Positions 9,540-17,918 are shown, counted from the stretch's first letter. The stretch: DNA of 64,000 bases from Kineobactrum salinum (GCF_010669285.1 NZ_CP048711.1:3286001-3350000); one strand, 5' to 3'. The notes: a model not told the origin generated them from the letters alone. Made by a program: numbers and translations.

Positions 9540-9631
9540 GGCAGCCCTGTGCTCCTCCTCGATGCCGCGGTGCAGTGTATGTTCCGGAACGGTGGGGCGC
9601 CAGCCATTGTTGCCGTCCGGCGTGCCCGGCT

Positions 9632-10354
9632 TCAACCGAGCAGAAAATCCTTGGCCTGGTTGATCTTGGCCGCGAGGTAGTCGGTGCCGCCGCGGTCCGG
9701 ATGCAGTTTCTGCATCAACTTGCGGTGGGCGGTGACGACTTCTTCGTCGCTGGCGCCTTCGCCTAACCCCAGCAGTGCCAGCGCCTCGCTCCGGCTCATC
9801 CCGCCACTGGCGCCCGCGATGTCGCCCTGGCCACTGCCGAAGCTGTTATCGCCCGGGAAGCGTTGTTGCAGGTAGCCGTCCAGCAGGTGTACCGAATCCT
9901 GATCCTGCTGCTGGCAGTAACCCAGCAGTTGCTCGAGCTGACTGCGATCCATCTCGTCCAGCTGCCAGTCCTTGCAGGGTCCCTGCAGCACTTCACCGCT
10001 GAGTTGCCCCGAATCGTGATTCAGGTGCATCCGCAACACCGCGGTTTCAACCGTGGATTGCTGTCCCTGCGCGCGGCTGCCACCGCCCTTGCTGCCGCGC
10101 AGGGAAGACAGCATCGGGAACAGCCGGATCAGCACCGGCAGCAACTGACGTGCCAGCACCAGTGCGCCAGTCAGTGCGGCGCCCACCCAGTGCATGCGGC
10201 CGGACAAGGTCAGCACCACCACCACAATCACGGCCAGACCCAGCCCCAGCTTGAGGTACTGAGCCTTGCGTTTGTGAGGGGGCAGCGAGCGGGCGCGCAG
10301 GAACAGGATGTACAGGACAAGGGCGATTGCCAGCAGCAACAGGATTCTCGGCAC
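9632..10354 (-). CDS. Membrane-anchored DnaJ-domain protein
   Basis: 240 residues. Two hydrophobic segments lie at the N-terminus (ILLLLAIALVLYILFL and LGLAVIVVVVLTL), with a possible third around 55-75. A basic and acidic middle contains a TerB-like stretch (LRMHLNHDSGQLSGEVL). A J-domain occupies the last ~65 residues with the invariant HPD loop (MQKLHPDRGGTDYLAAKIN). The topology, J-domain at the C-terminus behind membrane helices, resembles DjlA/Tim14-like co-chaperones that recruit DnaK to the inner membrane. It follows the VWA gene by 8 bases on the same strand. Confidence 0.85.
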   Translation of the reverse strand: MPRILLLLAIALVLYILFLRARSLPPHKRKAQYLKLGLGLAVIVVVVLTLSGRMHWVGAALTGALVLARQLLPVLIRLFPMLSSLRGSKGGGSRAQGQQSTVETAVLRMHLNHDSGQLSGEVLQGPCKDWQLDEMDRSQLEQLLGYCQQQDQDSVHLLDGYLQQRFPGDNSFGSGQGDIAGASGGMSRSEALALLGLGEGASDEEVVTAHRKLMQKLHPDRGGTDYLAAKINQAKDFLLG

Positions 10355-10362
10355 GTCTTCCC

Positions 10363-11049
10363 TCAGGGCTTGAGTTGTTGGAGCAGCAGTCTAGCACCCT
10401 CGCTGGGGTTATTCTCCAGCGCAGCCCGGCCTCCGGCGGCAAAGCGTGCCACCGCGCCCAGCAATTGTGCCAGCGTGTCGGCGCTGCTCTGGTCGAAGCG
10501 GGCCCAGGCGCCGCCACTGAGCCTGGCCATGCTCTGGAAGGTCTGCCTGACCTGCGCGTTGCCGCCCTCCTGGAACAGGAACAGCGGCAGTTGCCGCAGC
10601 CCGCACTGGCCGGCGAGGTCGCACAGGTCATCCGGCAGCTCTTCCAGTGCGTCGCCAATGAAGACCAGGGCGCGTGCCGGTGTTTCCCGGTGCAGCTGCA
10701 GCGCATGCCGCAGCAGGCGGCCGATCTGGGTATGGCCTCCTTCGCAGTGCACCCGGGCCATCTCCGCGGCGAGGTCGTCGGTGTTGCGCAGCCAGGGACT
10801 GGCATGGAACTCGTGGAAACCGCGGTAGTAGCACAGCTGTACCGACAGCGAGGCGATCTGGCGGGTGGCCCGGAACATGTCTGCCTGCAGGCGCCGCGCG
10901 ACGTCCCAGGTCGGCTGCCGACTCGCGGTGGCATCGACCGCAAAAATCAGGCGCGGGTGTTTGTCGGAGAAGGTGGTCAGGGCCCGGCTCTTGCTGAGAA
11001 AGGCCTGCACCTGCCCGCTAGTGGCGGTGCGGGCTGGAGATCTGGCCAT
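10363..11049 (-). CDS. VWA-domain protein of unknown function
   Basis: 228 residues without signal peptide or membrane helix. Residues about 30-215 look like a von Willebrand A fold. It opens with a hydrophobic strand and a metal-site-like DATAS (normal MIDAS is DxSxS, so one Ser is Thr), and contains GGHTQIGRLLRHAL and ALVFIGDALEE. Such cytoplasmic VWA proteins usually act as protein-binding modules. The start overlaps the end of the small upstream gene by 32 bases and the J-domain gene follows by 8 bases, so these three form a tight operon. Partner and role unknown. Confidence 0.75.
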   Translation of the reverse strand: MARSPARTATSGQVQAFLSKSRALTTFSDKHPRLIFAVDATASRQPTWDVARRLQADMFRATRQIASLSVQLCYYRGFHEFHASPWLRNTDDLAAEMARVHCEGGHTQIGRLLRHALQLHRETPARALVFIGDALEELPDDLCDLAGQCGLRQLPLFLFQEGGNAQVRQTFQSMARLSGGAWARFDQSSADTLAQLLGAVARFAAGGRAALENNPSEGARLLLQQLKP

Positions 11050-11257
11050 GGCTCGCCGCGGACTGAAAGGGGCGGGAGTGGTCGAGCTTGCCCAGCCGCT
11101 GCAGTTCCTCCAGGTAGTGGCGCCGTTGCGCCAGTTCCTTCACCGCCTGCTGCAGGGCCGCCTTGTCGACCGCTGTGCCTTCCTCGGTTGCCACCAACTG
11201 CCACAGCTTGCGGCTGCAGAACTCGCGGGGGTCGAAATCGTCGTTGTGTCTGGTCAT
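11018..11257 (-). CDS. Small hypothetical protein, first gene of the VWA/J-domain operon
   Basis: 79 residues from an ATG at 11257 (MTRHNDDFDPREFCSRKLWQ), preceded by a GAGAAG purine stretch. It is charged and helical (ALQQAVKELAQRRHYLEELQRL) with no membrane segment. The last 32 bases overlap the VWA gene in another frame, which supports a real, translationally coupled gene. I do not recognise the family. Confidence 0.6.
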   Translation of the reverse strand: MTRHNDDFDPREFCSRKLWQLVATEEGTAVDKAALQQAVKELAQRRHYLEELQRLGKLDHSRPFQSAASHGQISSPHRH

Positions 11258-11357
11258 GGAAATTACTTCTCGTTGCTGCTGTCGATGGGACAACGGCCTC
11301 GCGTTTTTGTTCGCGGCCATATCCGGTTGTTGTGGTCCGACAGTCTGGAGCTCCATT

Positions 11358-11387
11358 GTGACAGGTCTGTGATCGCGCGCCTGTCAC
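11358..11387. promoter_or_regulatory. Perfect 8-bp inverted repeat, candidate operator
   Basis: GTGACAGG at 11358-11365 and CCTGTCAC at 11380-11387 form a perfect inverted repeat with a 14-base spacer. It lies in the 326-base divergent region between the VWA/J-domain operon (starting at 11257, minus) and msrA (11584, plus). No T-run follows on either strand, so an operator is likelier than a terminator. Confidence 0.4.
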
Positions 11388-11571
11388 GCACAAAAAGGCA
11401 GCTTACACCGGCCGGTGCCGGGATGAAAAGGGCGCCGTGGACGGAACCGGCCGCCGTTGCGGCGGAATTGGCGCGCAATTGGGCCGAGGCGATGTCATGC
11501 CGAGAGACAACGCTACCCCGCTGTCTGCCCAGCGGGACTCGTGAGGGATGTATCGCGCTGCGAACCGAGGC

Positions 11572-11583
11572 TATAATGAATCC
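11572..11583 (+). promoter_or_regulatory. msrA -10 box (TATAAT) abutting the start codon; possible leaderless mRNA
   Basis: A perfect TATAAT lies at 11572-11577, only 6 bases before the msrA ATG at 11584. Transcription would then begin at or next to the A of the ATG. No Shine-Dalgarno sequence precedes this ATG. The -35 region at normal spacing is poor. Confidence 0.4.
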
Positions 11584-12243
11584 ATGAGTCTATTTGATAT
11601 CCGCAGTAAACACGCCTTGCCCGATGCGGCTTCCGCCCTGCCCGGACGCGATCAGGCCATGCCGGTCCCGGCGGCCCATTCCGTCAATGGCAACCCGTTG
11701 CGGGGGCCGTTTCCGGAGCAACTGCAACAGGCGGTGTTTGGCATGGGCTGCTTCTGGGGTGTCGAGCGCCGTTTCTGGCAGATCCCCGGGGTCTATACCA
11801 CCGCCGCGGGCTATGCCGGTGGCATCACGCCCAACCCGAGCTACCAGGAGGTCTGTAGTGGCCAGACCGGGCATACGGAGGCAGTGCTGGTGGTGTTTGA
11901 TCCGCAGCAGGTGAGCTACCAGCAGTTGCTGACGTCGTTCTGGGAGGGACACGATCCCACCCAGGGTATGCGCCAGGGCAATGATCTGGGCACCCAGTAC
12001 CGCTCCGCGATCTACACTTTTGACGATCAGCAACAGGCGCTGGCCGAGACCAGCCGGGAGTCGTATCAGCAGGTGCTGCGGGAGGCGGGCTACGGCGAGA
12101 TCACCACCGAGATCCGGCCCGCGCCGCCGTTCTACTACGCCGAGGAATACCACCAGCAGTACCTCGCCAAAAACCCCGGCGGCTACTGTGGCCTCGCCGG
12201 CACCGGGGTCAGCTGCCCGGTGGGTTTGGCGACTGAGCGCTGA
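11584..12243 (+). CDS. msrA: Peptide-methionine (S)-S-oxide reductase MsrA
   Basis: 219 residues. The catalytic GCFWG motif ([12 protein letters not shown]) is at about residue 54. Further MsrA blocks follow: [54 protein letters not shown] and [11 protein letters not shown]. It reduces methionine-S-sulfoxide in proteins using thioredoxin. The ~50-residue extension before the catalytic core matches the longer E. coli-type enzyme. The start at 11584 gives [13 protein letters not shown]. It converges on rsmE, with repeat element 1 in between. Confidence 0.95.
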   Translation: MSLFDIRSKHALPDAASALPGRDQAMPVPAAHSVNGNPLRGPFPEQLQQAVFGMGCFWGVERRFWQIPGVYTTAAGYAGGITPNPSYQEVCSGQTGHTEAVLVVFDPQQVSYQQLLTSFWEGHDPTQGMRQGNDLGTQYRSAIYTFDDQQQALAETSRESYQQVLREAGYGEITTEIRPAPPFYYAEEYHQQYLAKNPGGYCGLAGTGVSCPVGLATER

Positions 12244-12257
12244 GATCAGGCCTGAGC

Positions 12258-12446
12258 GGCACTCGCTTTAGCGATTCGGTAGCGATTTGGTGTCTGTAAT
12301 CCGGCCACTACTTCCGGAGAGCACTTTCGAGACACGCCGTGAACCCGTCCATGGGGGCTCGGTTGCCGCATCCATGCGGCAAACGGTCTCGAAAGTGCTC
12401 TCCGGAAGTAGCGTCCTCGCATCGGAGCAGGCCCAAAGTAAGTGCC
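12258..12446. repeat. Large palindromic repeat element, copy 1
   Basis: 189 bases. The outer ends are an inverted pair: GGCACTCGCTTT (12258-12269) against AAAGTAAGTGCC (12435-12446), 10 of 12 matching. Inside, two perfect 26-base arms (12308-12333 and 12386-12411) end in CGAGAC/GTCTCG. Between them is a 52-base core (12334-12385) with two smaller hairpins, one of which is TTGCCGCAT/ATGCGGCAA. The whole can fold as a long stem topped by two loops. It sits between the convergent msrA and rsmE genes and ends 14 bases before the rsmE stop. A second copy is at 14746-14923. Confidence 0.85.
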
Positions 12447-12460
12447 ATTCAGGCCAGACC

Positions 12461-13168
12461 CTACAGCAAACGTCCCAGCAGGCTGCTGACGGCGTTTTCC
12501 ACCCGTAGTATGCGCGGTCCCAGCGATACCTGGCGGCACCCCGCCGCCAGAAGTTTGTCCACCTCATAGGGAATGAAGCCGCCCTCGGGGCCGATTACAA
12601 GTAGGTATTCGCCGGACCCGGATAGCGCCGCCAGCGGGGCTTCGCCGGGGTGCGCCAGCAGGGCCTCCCGGCCGGCGATCAGGGCCGGCAACTGGTCCTC
12701 GACAAAGGGCTTGAAGCGCCGTTGCAGGTAGACCGGCGGCAAGACGGTGTCGCGGGCCTGTTCCAGGCCCTGCAGCAGGTAGTCCCGAATCATCGCGGGG
12801 GTCAGTACCGGTGTTTGCCAATAGCTTTTTTCCACCCGGTAGCTGTTCAGCAGGTGGATGCTGGAGACACCGAATTCGGCCGCGCTGCGCAGGATCCGGC
12901 GCAGCATCTTGGGCCGCGGCAGACCCAGCAGCAGCGTGGCCGGTAGCTTGGGTGGCGGTTCGCGGTCCAGGGTAATGGCGAGTTCTGCCCGCTGTTGGTC
13001 GATGGCCAGGATCTGGCCACGACCGATGCGGCCGTCGATCTGGCCCACCTGGATCACATCCCCGGGAGCGGAGCCGAGCACCTGCCGCAGATGCTGGAGG
13101 CGGCGTCCGGTCAGGGTCAGGAGGTTGTCGTCGCGGCATTCGGTAGCGGCAAACAGCAACAGGTTCAT
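12461..13168 (-). CDS. rsmE: 16S rRNA (uracil-1498-N3)-methyltransferase RsmE
   Basis: 235 residues. An N-terminal PUA-like domain (TGRRLQHLRQVLGSAPGD, residues ~20-40) precedes a SPOUT methyltransferase domain. The SAM-binding knot is visible as LLVIGPEGGF and SLGPRILRVENAV near the C-terminus. It methylates U1498 of 16S rRNA. The start at 13168 gives MNLLLFAATEC, matching the family start. It lies 91 bases downstream of rimO on the same strand. Its 3' end abuts repeat copy 1. Confidence 0.93.
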   Translation of the reverse strand: MNLLLFAATECRDDNLLTLTGRRLQHLRQVLGSAPGDVIQVGQIDGRIGRGQILAIDQQRAELAITLDREPPPKLPATLLLGLPRPKMLRRILRSAAEFGVSSIHLLNSYRVEKSYWQTPVLTPAMIRDYLLQGLEQARDTVLPPVYLQRRFKPFVEDQLPALIAGREALLAHPGEAPLAALSGSGEYLLVIGPEGGFIPYEVDKLLAAGCRQVSLGPRILRVENAVSSLLGRLL

Positions 13169-13259
13169 GGACGCGCCGTTGCTCAGCCGGCGCTGGCGTG
13201 AGCCGCACTACCGGCCGCCGGTGCCGGGCGGGGCAGCAGGGGCTGTGACTGTCGCGGGC

Positions 13260-14573
13260 TCAGGCCCATAAATCGTACTCGTCGGCGGCAATGACTTCGG
13301 CGGCGACGAAATCGCCGGGCTGCAGGTCGCTGGCTCCGTCCAGGTAGACCTTGCCGTCGATTTCGGGTGCGTCGGCGCTGGAGCGGCCGATGGCGCCGTC
13401 GTCGTTGACCTCGTCGATCAGGATCTCGATGCTGTGCCCGACCTTGGCCTGCAGTTTGTCGGCGCTGATCTGCTGCTGTACCGCCATGAAGCGGTCCCAG
13501 CGCTCCTGCTTCAGGGATTCCGGCACCGGGTCCGGCAGTGTGTTGGCGGGAGCGCCGGCCACAGGCGAGTACTGGAAGCAGCCGACCCGGTCCAGCTGGG
13601 CCTCGTGCAGGAAGTCCAGCAGCTGCTCGAAGTCGTCCTCGGTTTCGCCCGGAAAGCCGACGATGAAGGTGCTGCGCAGCGTGATATCAGGGCAGATTTC
13701 GCGCCAGCGGCGGATCCGGTCCAGCGATTTCTCCGCCGCTGCCGGCCGCTTCATGCGCTTGAGCACAGCGGGGCTGCCGTGCTGGAACGGAATGTCCAGA
13801 TAGGGCAGGATCCGGCCCTCGGCCATCAGCGGCACGATCTGGTCGACATGGGGGTAGGGGTAGACATAGTGCAGCCGCACCCAGATGCCCAGTTCCGCCA
13901 GGCCCTCGCACAGTGCCTGCATGCTGGTTTTCATCGGCCGCCCGTTCCAGAAGCCGGTGCGGTACTTCAGGTCCACGCCGTAGGCACTGGTGTCCTGGGA
14001 GATCACCAGCAGTTCTCGCACCCCGGCCTTGACCAGGCGCTCTGCCTCCTCCATCACCTCGCCGATCGGCCGGCTCACCAGGTCGCCTCGCATGTGCGGG
14101 ATGATGCAGAAGCTGCAGCGGTGGTTGCAGCCCTCGGAAATCTTCAGGTAGGCGTAGTGGCGGGGCGTCAGCTTGACGCCCTGGGGCGGTACCAGGTCGG
14201 CGAAGGGGTCGTGGACGCGGGTGTGGGGCACAAACTCATGTACCGCGCTGACCACCTCCTCGTAGGCGGCGGGACCGGTGACGCTCAGTACCTTGGGGTG
14301 CAGCTGCCGGATCGAGTCCGCGTCGCTGCCCTTGCCCATGCAGCCGGTGACGATCACCCTGCCGTTTTCACTGATGGCCTCGCCGATGGCGTCCAGGGAC
14401 TCCTGTTTGGCACTGTCGATAAAGCCGCAGGTATTGACCACCACCAGCTCCGCGTCCTGGTAGCTGGGCACGATATCGTAGCCGTCCAGCTTCAGCTGGG
14501 TCAGGATGCGTTCGGAATCGACCAGGGCCTTGGGGCAGCCGAGGCTGACAAAACCGACTTTGTTGCTGGACAT
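13260..14573 (-). CDS. rimO: Ribosomal protein S12 methylthiotransferase RimO
   Basis: 437 residues, normal for RimO. It has an N-terminal UPF0004 domain ([18 protein letters not shown], with Cys also in VVNTCGF and VTGCMG for the auxiliary cluster). The radical-SAM domain carries [20 protein letters not shown], the CxxxCxxC cluster ligands. A C-terminal TRAM domain ends the protein (about 370-437). It methylthiolates Asp88 of ribosomal protein S12. It is divergent from the sulfurtransferase gene, with repeat copy 2 in the shared upstream region. Confidence 0.96.
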   Translation of the reverse strand: MSSNKVGFVSLGCPKALVDSERILTQLKLDGYDIVPSYQDAELVVVNTCGFIDSAKQESLDAIGEAISENGRVIVTGCMGKGSDADSIRQLHPKVLSVTGPAAYEEVVSAVHEFVPHTRVHDPFADLVPPQGVKLTPRHYAYLKISEGCNHRCSFCIIPHMRGDLVSRPIGEVMEEAERLVKAGVRELLVISQDTSAYGVDLKYRTGFWNGRPMKTSMQALCEGLAELGIWVRLHYVYPYPHVDQIVPLMAEGRILPYLDIPFQHGSPAVLKRMKRPAAAEKSLDRIRRWREICPDITLRSTFIVGFPGETEDDFEQLLDFLHEAQLDRVGCFQYSPVAGAPANTLPDPVPESLKQERWDRFMAVQQQISADKLQAKVGHSIEILIDEVNDDGAIGRSSADAPEIDGKVYLDGASDLQPGDFVAAEVIAADEYDLWA

Positions 14574-14745
14574 GACAGAAGCCTGTAGGGGTATTGCAAG
14601 GGGGGAGCGATTATACAGGCGTCGGCGCCGGATCGAAACGCCAATGACCCTGTCTGGCTGCTACTACGTGGCGGGGAGTCCAAGTATTCTCCAAAAGTGA
14701 AATGTAGCTGGTCCGGCGCTACACTGCGATGTGCCTGATGCGAGT
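14574..14745. other. rimO upstream region, no gene seen
   Basis: This is the first part of the 392-base gap between the divergent rimO and sulfurtransferase genes. I see no coding sequence and no clear promoter boxes. The rest of the gap is repeat copy 2 (14746-14923) and 42 bases before the ATG at 14966. Confidence 0.5.
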
Positions 14746-14923
14746 GGCACTTACTTTAGCTCTCTCCGGTGGAAGGTCGGCGTCCTGGGAGGGTGTTTTC
14801 GAGACCGTTTGCAGCATGGATGCTGCAACCGAGCCCCCATGGAGGGGTTTACGGCGTGTCTCGAAAACACCCTCCCAGGACGTCGACCGGGCTACGAAGT
14901 CTAAAAACCCTAAAGTAAGTGCC
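14746..14923. repeat. Large palindromic repeat element, copy 2
   Basis: 178 bases. It has perfect 14-base terminal inverted repeats, GGCACTTACTTTAG (14746-14759) and CTAAAGTAAGTGCC (14910-14923). Perfect 25-base inner arms lie at 14781-14805 and 14858-14882, extendable with one mismatch. A 52-base core (14806-14857) is the reverse complement of the copy-1 core with four differences; two of these preserve pairing (CCGCAT..ATGCGG becomes CAGCAT..ATGCTG). Apart from the terminal CGAGAC/GTCTCG block, the inner arms differ in sequence from copy 1 yet remain perfect palindromes. It lies upstream of the sulfurtransferase gene. The frame through it is open but uncharacteristic of coding sequence. Confidence 0.88.
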
Positions 14924-14965
14924 ATTCGTCCCTGGTGCTACTCTTTGCCCCGGAGATTCCGCCCC

Positions 14966-15754
14966 ATGATCACTGCCACCGAACTTGCCGCCGATCCGGA
15001 TTGCATCATCGTTGACTGCCGCTTTGTGCTCGGCGAGCCCGCCGCCGGGCATACCGCCTATCTGCGCGGCCATATTCCCGGCGCCCATTACCTGGACCTG
15101 GAGCGCGACCTGTCGAGGCCGGCAGGCCTCCACGGCGGGCGTCATCCGCTGCCCGATGCAGGGGTTCTCGCCGCTCGTCTGGCCGCGCTGGGAATAGGTC
15201 CCAACACCGAGGTGGTGGCCTATGATGACTCCCGCCTGGCCTATGCCGCCCGTTTCTGGTGGATGCTGCGGGCGCTGGGTTACCGGGCGCCGCGCCTGCT
15301 GGAAGGAGGCCTGGCCGCCTGGGTGGCGGCGGGCGGGGAGCTGAGCACGGCGGTGCCGGAACCCCGGCCTTGCGCCGCGCCGCCGGCGGCCAGCTTTCGT
15401 GGCAGCTGCGATATCGAGGCGCTGCGCGACTTGCAGGCTCGCGGTGCGACGCTGCTGGACTCGCGGGAACCGCGCCGTTATGCCGGGCTGGAAGAGCCGA
15501 TCGATCCGGTGGCAGGGCATATCCCGGGTGCGTTGAACCGCTGCTGGCAGGAGGTGACCGACGCCCAGGGTCGGTTGCGCCCCGAGCCGGAGTTGCGGGC
15601 GCATTTTGGTGAGCTGATGGAGGCGCAACCGCTGGTGGTCTACTGTGGCTCGGGGGTCACGGCCTGCGTCAATCTCTATGCGCTGGCCCGGCTCGGCCGC
15701 GATGACGCATTGCTGTATCCCGGCAGCTGGTCGGATTGGTGCAGCTATTTGTGA
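14966..15754 (+). CDS. sseA: 3-mercaptopyruvate/thiosulfate sulfurtransferase (two rhodanese domains)
   Basis: About 262 residues. The N-terminal rhodanese domain (IIVDCRFVLGEPAAGH, HIPGAHYLDLERDLS) lacks an active Cys. The C-terminal domain has LLDSREPRRYAG, GHIPGALN and the active-site loop VYCGSGVTAC. The CGSGVTA loop is typical of the SseA/TST group that transfers sulfur from 3-mercaptopyruvate or thiosulfate to thiols or cyanide. The ATG at 14966 was chosen because upstream in-frame codons run through repeat copy 2. Exact substrate preference is uncertain. Confidence 0.9.
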   Translation: MITATELAADPDCIIVDCRFVLGEPAAGHTAYLRGHIPGAHYLDLERDLSRPAGLHGGRHPLPDAGVLAARLAALGIGPNTEVVAYDDSRLAYAARFWWMLRALGYRAPRLLEGGLAAWVAAGGELSTAVPEPRPCAAPPAASFRGSCDIEALRDLQARGATLLDSREPRRYAGLEEPIDPVAGHIPGALNRCWQEVTDAQGRLRPEPELRAHFGELMEAQPLVVYCGSGVTACVNLYALARLGRDDALLYPGSWSDWCSYL

Positions 15755-15877
15755 CTGGCATCCGGCAGCGGTTCTGGGCTGCCTGGTACTCCTTGCGCAT
15801 GCGTCCAGTCCCACCTGGTGAATCAGGAACTGTGATCCCAAAATACAAGGTATATTGGCCCTCCCATGGCGCCCGGC

Positions 15878-16555
15878 TCAGAAATCGGCCGGGCATTCCC
15901 CGCGCAACAATTCCCCGGTTACCGGGTGCTGCAGCTCCAGGCTGGTGGCGTGCAGTAGCAGGCGCGGGGCCATGGCCAGCGCCGCTTCGTGGGCGTACAT
16001 GTCACAGCCCAGTATCGGGTGGCCCAGTTCGCGCATGTGAATGCGCAGCTGATGGGAGCGGCCGGTCACCGGCGCCAGCAGCAGGCGGCTGCGGTCGCTG
16101 CCGCGCTCCATCACCTCGAAGCGGGTGAGTGCCTCACGGCCGCTCTGGTGGCAGATCTTCTGCAGCGGGCGCCGCTCCCAGTCGCAGGCGATGGGCAGGT
16201 TGACCTCTCCGCGCCCAACCGCGACCCGGCCGTAGACGACGGCCTCATAGGTCTTGTGCACCCGGCGCTGCTGGAACTGGCGGCTGATGTGGGCGTGGCT
16301 GGGTTTGTCCAGCGCAATGACCATGATGCCGGAGGTGTCCAGGTCCAGGCGGTGGACGATGCTGGCGGTGGGGAAGTCCTGCTGCAGGCGGGTTATCAGG
16401 CAATCCCGGTTCAGCGGATGCCGGCCGGGAATGCTCAGCAGCAGGTGGGGCTTGCGTACCAGCAGCAGGTGTTCGTCGCGGTACAGGATGGCGATGGGCT
16501 CCTGGCTGTGGGGCACCAGGTAGGGTGGTGGTTCCTGCGCGAGATTGTCGTTCAT
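15878..16555 (-). CDS. RluA-family RNA pseudouridine synthase
   Basis: 225 residues with the catalytic motif HRLDLDTSGIMVIAL (Asp is the nucleophile) and later blocks KTYEAVVYG, TRFEVMER and TGRSHQLRIHMRELGHPILG. It has no S4 domain and is short, like RluA and its relatives, which isomerise uridines in 23S rRNA and some tRNAs. Motif 1 here is LLVRKPHLLLSIPGR rather than the usual NKPxGLLSxPG, so the site specificity cannot be assigned. The start overlaps the pdxJ stop by 4 bases, so it is translated with pdxJ. Confidence 0.88.
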   Translation of the reverse strand: MNDNLAQEPPPYLVPHSQEPIAILYRDEHLLLVRKPHLLLSIPGRHPLNRDCLITRLQQDFPTASIVHRLDLDTSGIMVIALDKPSHAHISRQFQQRRVHKTYEAVVYGRVAVGRGEVNLPIACDWERRPLQKICHQSGREALTRFEVMERGSDRSRLLLAPVTGRSHQLRIHMRELGHPILGCDMYAHEAALAMAPRLLLHATSLELQHPVTGELLRGECPADF

Positions 16556-17331
16556 GCGGCCGGCGCGACCGCCTTCCCCAGCGCCTGCTGGTAGGCGGCG
16601 ATAGTCCGCGCCAGGCCCATGCTGAGGGCATCCACGGTCAGGGCGTGGCCGATGGAAACTTCAAGCAGGCCCGGCACTGTGCAAAACCGCGGCAGATTGT
16701 GCAGGTCCAGGTCGTGGCCCGCATTGATCCCCAGGCCGACATCGGCCGCGACCTCGGCGGCTTCGATAAAGCGCCGCAATACCGGTTCGACATCGCGGCC
16801 GCTGGCAAAGGCGCGGGCATAGCTCTCGGTATACAGTTCGATGCGATCGGTGCCGGTCTGGGCGGCGAGCCGGATCTGTTCAGGGTCCGGGTCCATGAAC
16901 AGGCTGGTGCGGATGCCCAGTGTCTGCAGCTCCGCCACCAGCGGTGCCACCTGATCGCCGTCCCGCTTCAGGTCAAAGCCATGGTCCGAAGTCAGCTGGT
17001 TGTCACCGTCAGGGACCAGGGTGCACTGGGTCGGCCGGATTTCCTTTACCAGTGCCATAAAGCCCGGGTAATCGCCCACGCCCGCGCGGTCGCTGCGGCG
17101 CGGCCCGGTCATCGGGTTGCCCTCCATGTTGAATTCAACGCTCAGCATGGCGGCCAGGTCGAAGCAGTCCTGTACCCGGATATGGCGCTGGTCCGGACGT
17201 GGGTGCACGGTGATGCCATCGGCACCGGCATCGATGCATATCCGGGCGTGCCGGGGGATGTCCGGGTTGCTGGTGTCGCGGGAGTTGCGAATCAGCGCGA
17301 TCTTGTTGAGATTGACGCTGAGGGCGATCAT
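16552..17331 (-). CDS. pdxJ: Pyridoxine 5'-phosphate synthase PdxJ
   Basis: 259 residues, a TIM-barrel enzyme that condenses 1-deoxy-D-xylulose 5-phosphate with 3-amino-2-oxopropyl phosphate in the last ring-forming step of vitamin B6 synthesis. Visible family blocks are LSVNLNKIALIRNSR, GADGITVHPRPDQRHI, FNMEGNP, CTLVPDG, IELYTESYA, LGINAGHDL and VSIGHALT. It overlaps the cyclophilin stop (ATGA) at its start and the pseudouridine synthase start at its end. In many gammaproteobacteria pdxJ follows recO; here the context is different. Confidence 0.96.
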   Translation of the reverse strand: MIALSVNLNKIALIRNSRDTSNPDIPRHARICIDAGADGITVHPRPDQRHIRVQDCFDLAAMLSVEFNMEGNPMTGPRRSDRAGVGDYPGFMALVKEIRPTQCTLVPDGDNQLTSDHGFDLKRDGDQVAPLVAELQTLGIRTSLFMDPDPEQIRLAAQTGTDRIELYTESYARAFASGRDVEPVLRRFIEAAEVAADVGLGINAGHDLDLHNLPRFCTVPGLLEVSIGHALTVDALSMGLARTIAAYQQALGKAVAPAA

Positions 17332-17918
17332 GGCAGCGGCTCGCGCTCGACCGAGAGAATCAGGATGGGTTCGGTCGGAACGTCTTCATGGCCGGCCACG
17401 GTATGCACCGGGGCGGAAGAGATGTAGTCCACCACCGACATGCCGTCGATCACTTCGCCAAAGACGGTGTAGCCCTCTTTTCCGGGCGACCAGTCCAGCT
17501 GCAAATTGGTACGCTGGTTAATAAAAAACTGGGCCGCGGCGGAGTCCGGGTCGCTGGTGCGGGCCATGGTGACGGCACCGCGGATGTTGTGCAGACGGTT
17601 GCGCGACTCGTTGATAATCGGATCGCCCGCGGGCTTTTCGGTCAGATCGGGCAGGAAGCCGCCTCCCTGGATCATGAAGCCGGATATCACGCGGTGGAAA
17701 ATAGTGCCGTTGTAGTGCCCGGCGTCGACATAGGCGAGAAAGTTGGCGACCGTCACCGGCGACTTGTCAGGGAACAGGCGCAGGGTTATGTCACCCTCAC
17801 TGGTCTTGATCACCACCTGTGGTTCGGGCTGGGGGCTCTCATCAGCGCGGGCCGGCAGGCTGGCAATGAACAGCAGCAGTGCCAGGCCGGACAGGATGCG
17901 CAACATTGGACTCAACAT
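17328..17918 (-). CDS. Periplasmic peptidyl-prolyl cis-trans isomerase, cyclophilin type
   Basis: 196 residues. A signal peptide (MLRILSGLALLLFIASLPARA) precedes a cyclophilin domain: VVIKTSEGDITLRLFPDKSPVTV, FHRVISGFMIQGG, GAVTMARTSDPDSAAAQFFIN and YTVFGEVIDGM. The catalytic Arg is the one in FHRVI. The size and signal fit PpiA-type enzymes of the periplasm. ATGs at codons 1 and 5 are both possible starts. The gene overlaps pdxJ by 4 bases. Confidence 0.92.
   Translation of the reverse strand: MLSPMLRILSGLALLLFIASLPARADESPQPEPQVVIKTSEGDITLRLFPDKSPVTVANFLAYVDAGHYNGTIFHRVISGFMIQGGGFLPDLTEKPAGDPIINESRNRLHNIRGAVTMARTSDPDSAAAQFFINQRTNLQLDWSPGKEGYTVFGEVIDGMSVVDYISSAPVHTVAGHEDVPTEPILILSVEREPLP

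Noticed and set aside
12258-14923. Insertion sequence or composite transposon carrying rsmE and rimO between the two repeats
   Set aside because: No transposase is present and both genes are ordinary chromosomal genes; the repeats look like independent small non-coding elements.
14729-14965. N-terminal extension of the sulfurtransferase through repeat copy 2
   Set aside because: The extra 79 codons are exactly the palindromic repeat and have no similarity to the rhodanese family; the ATG at 14966 gives the normal length.
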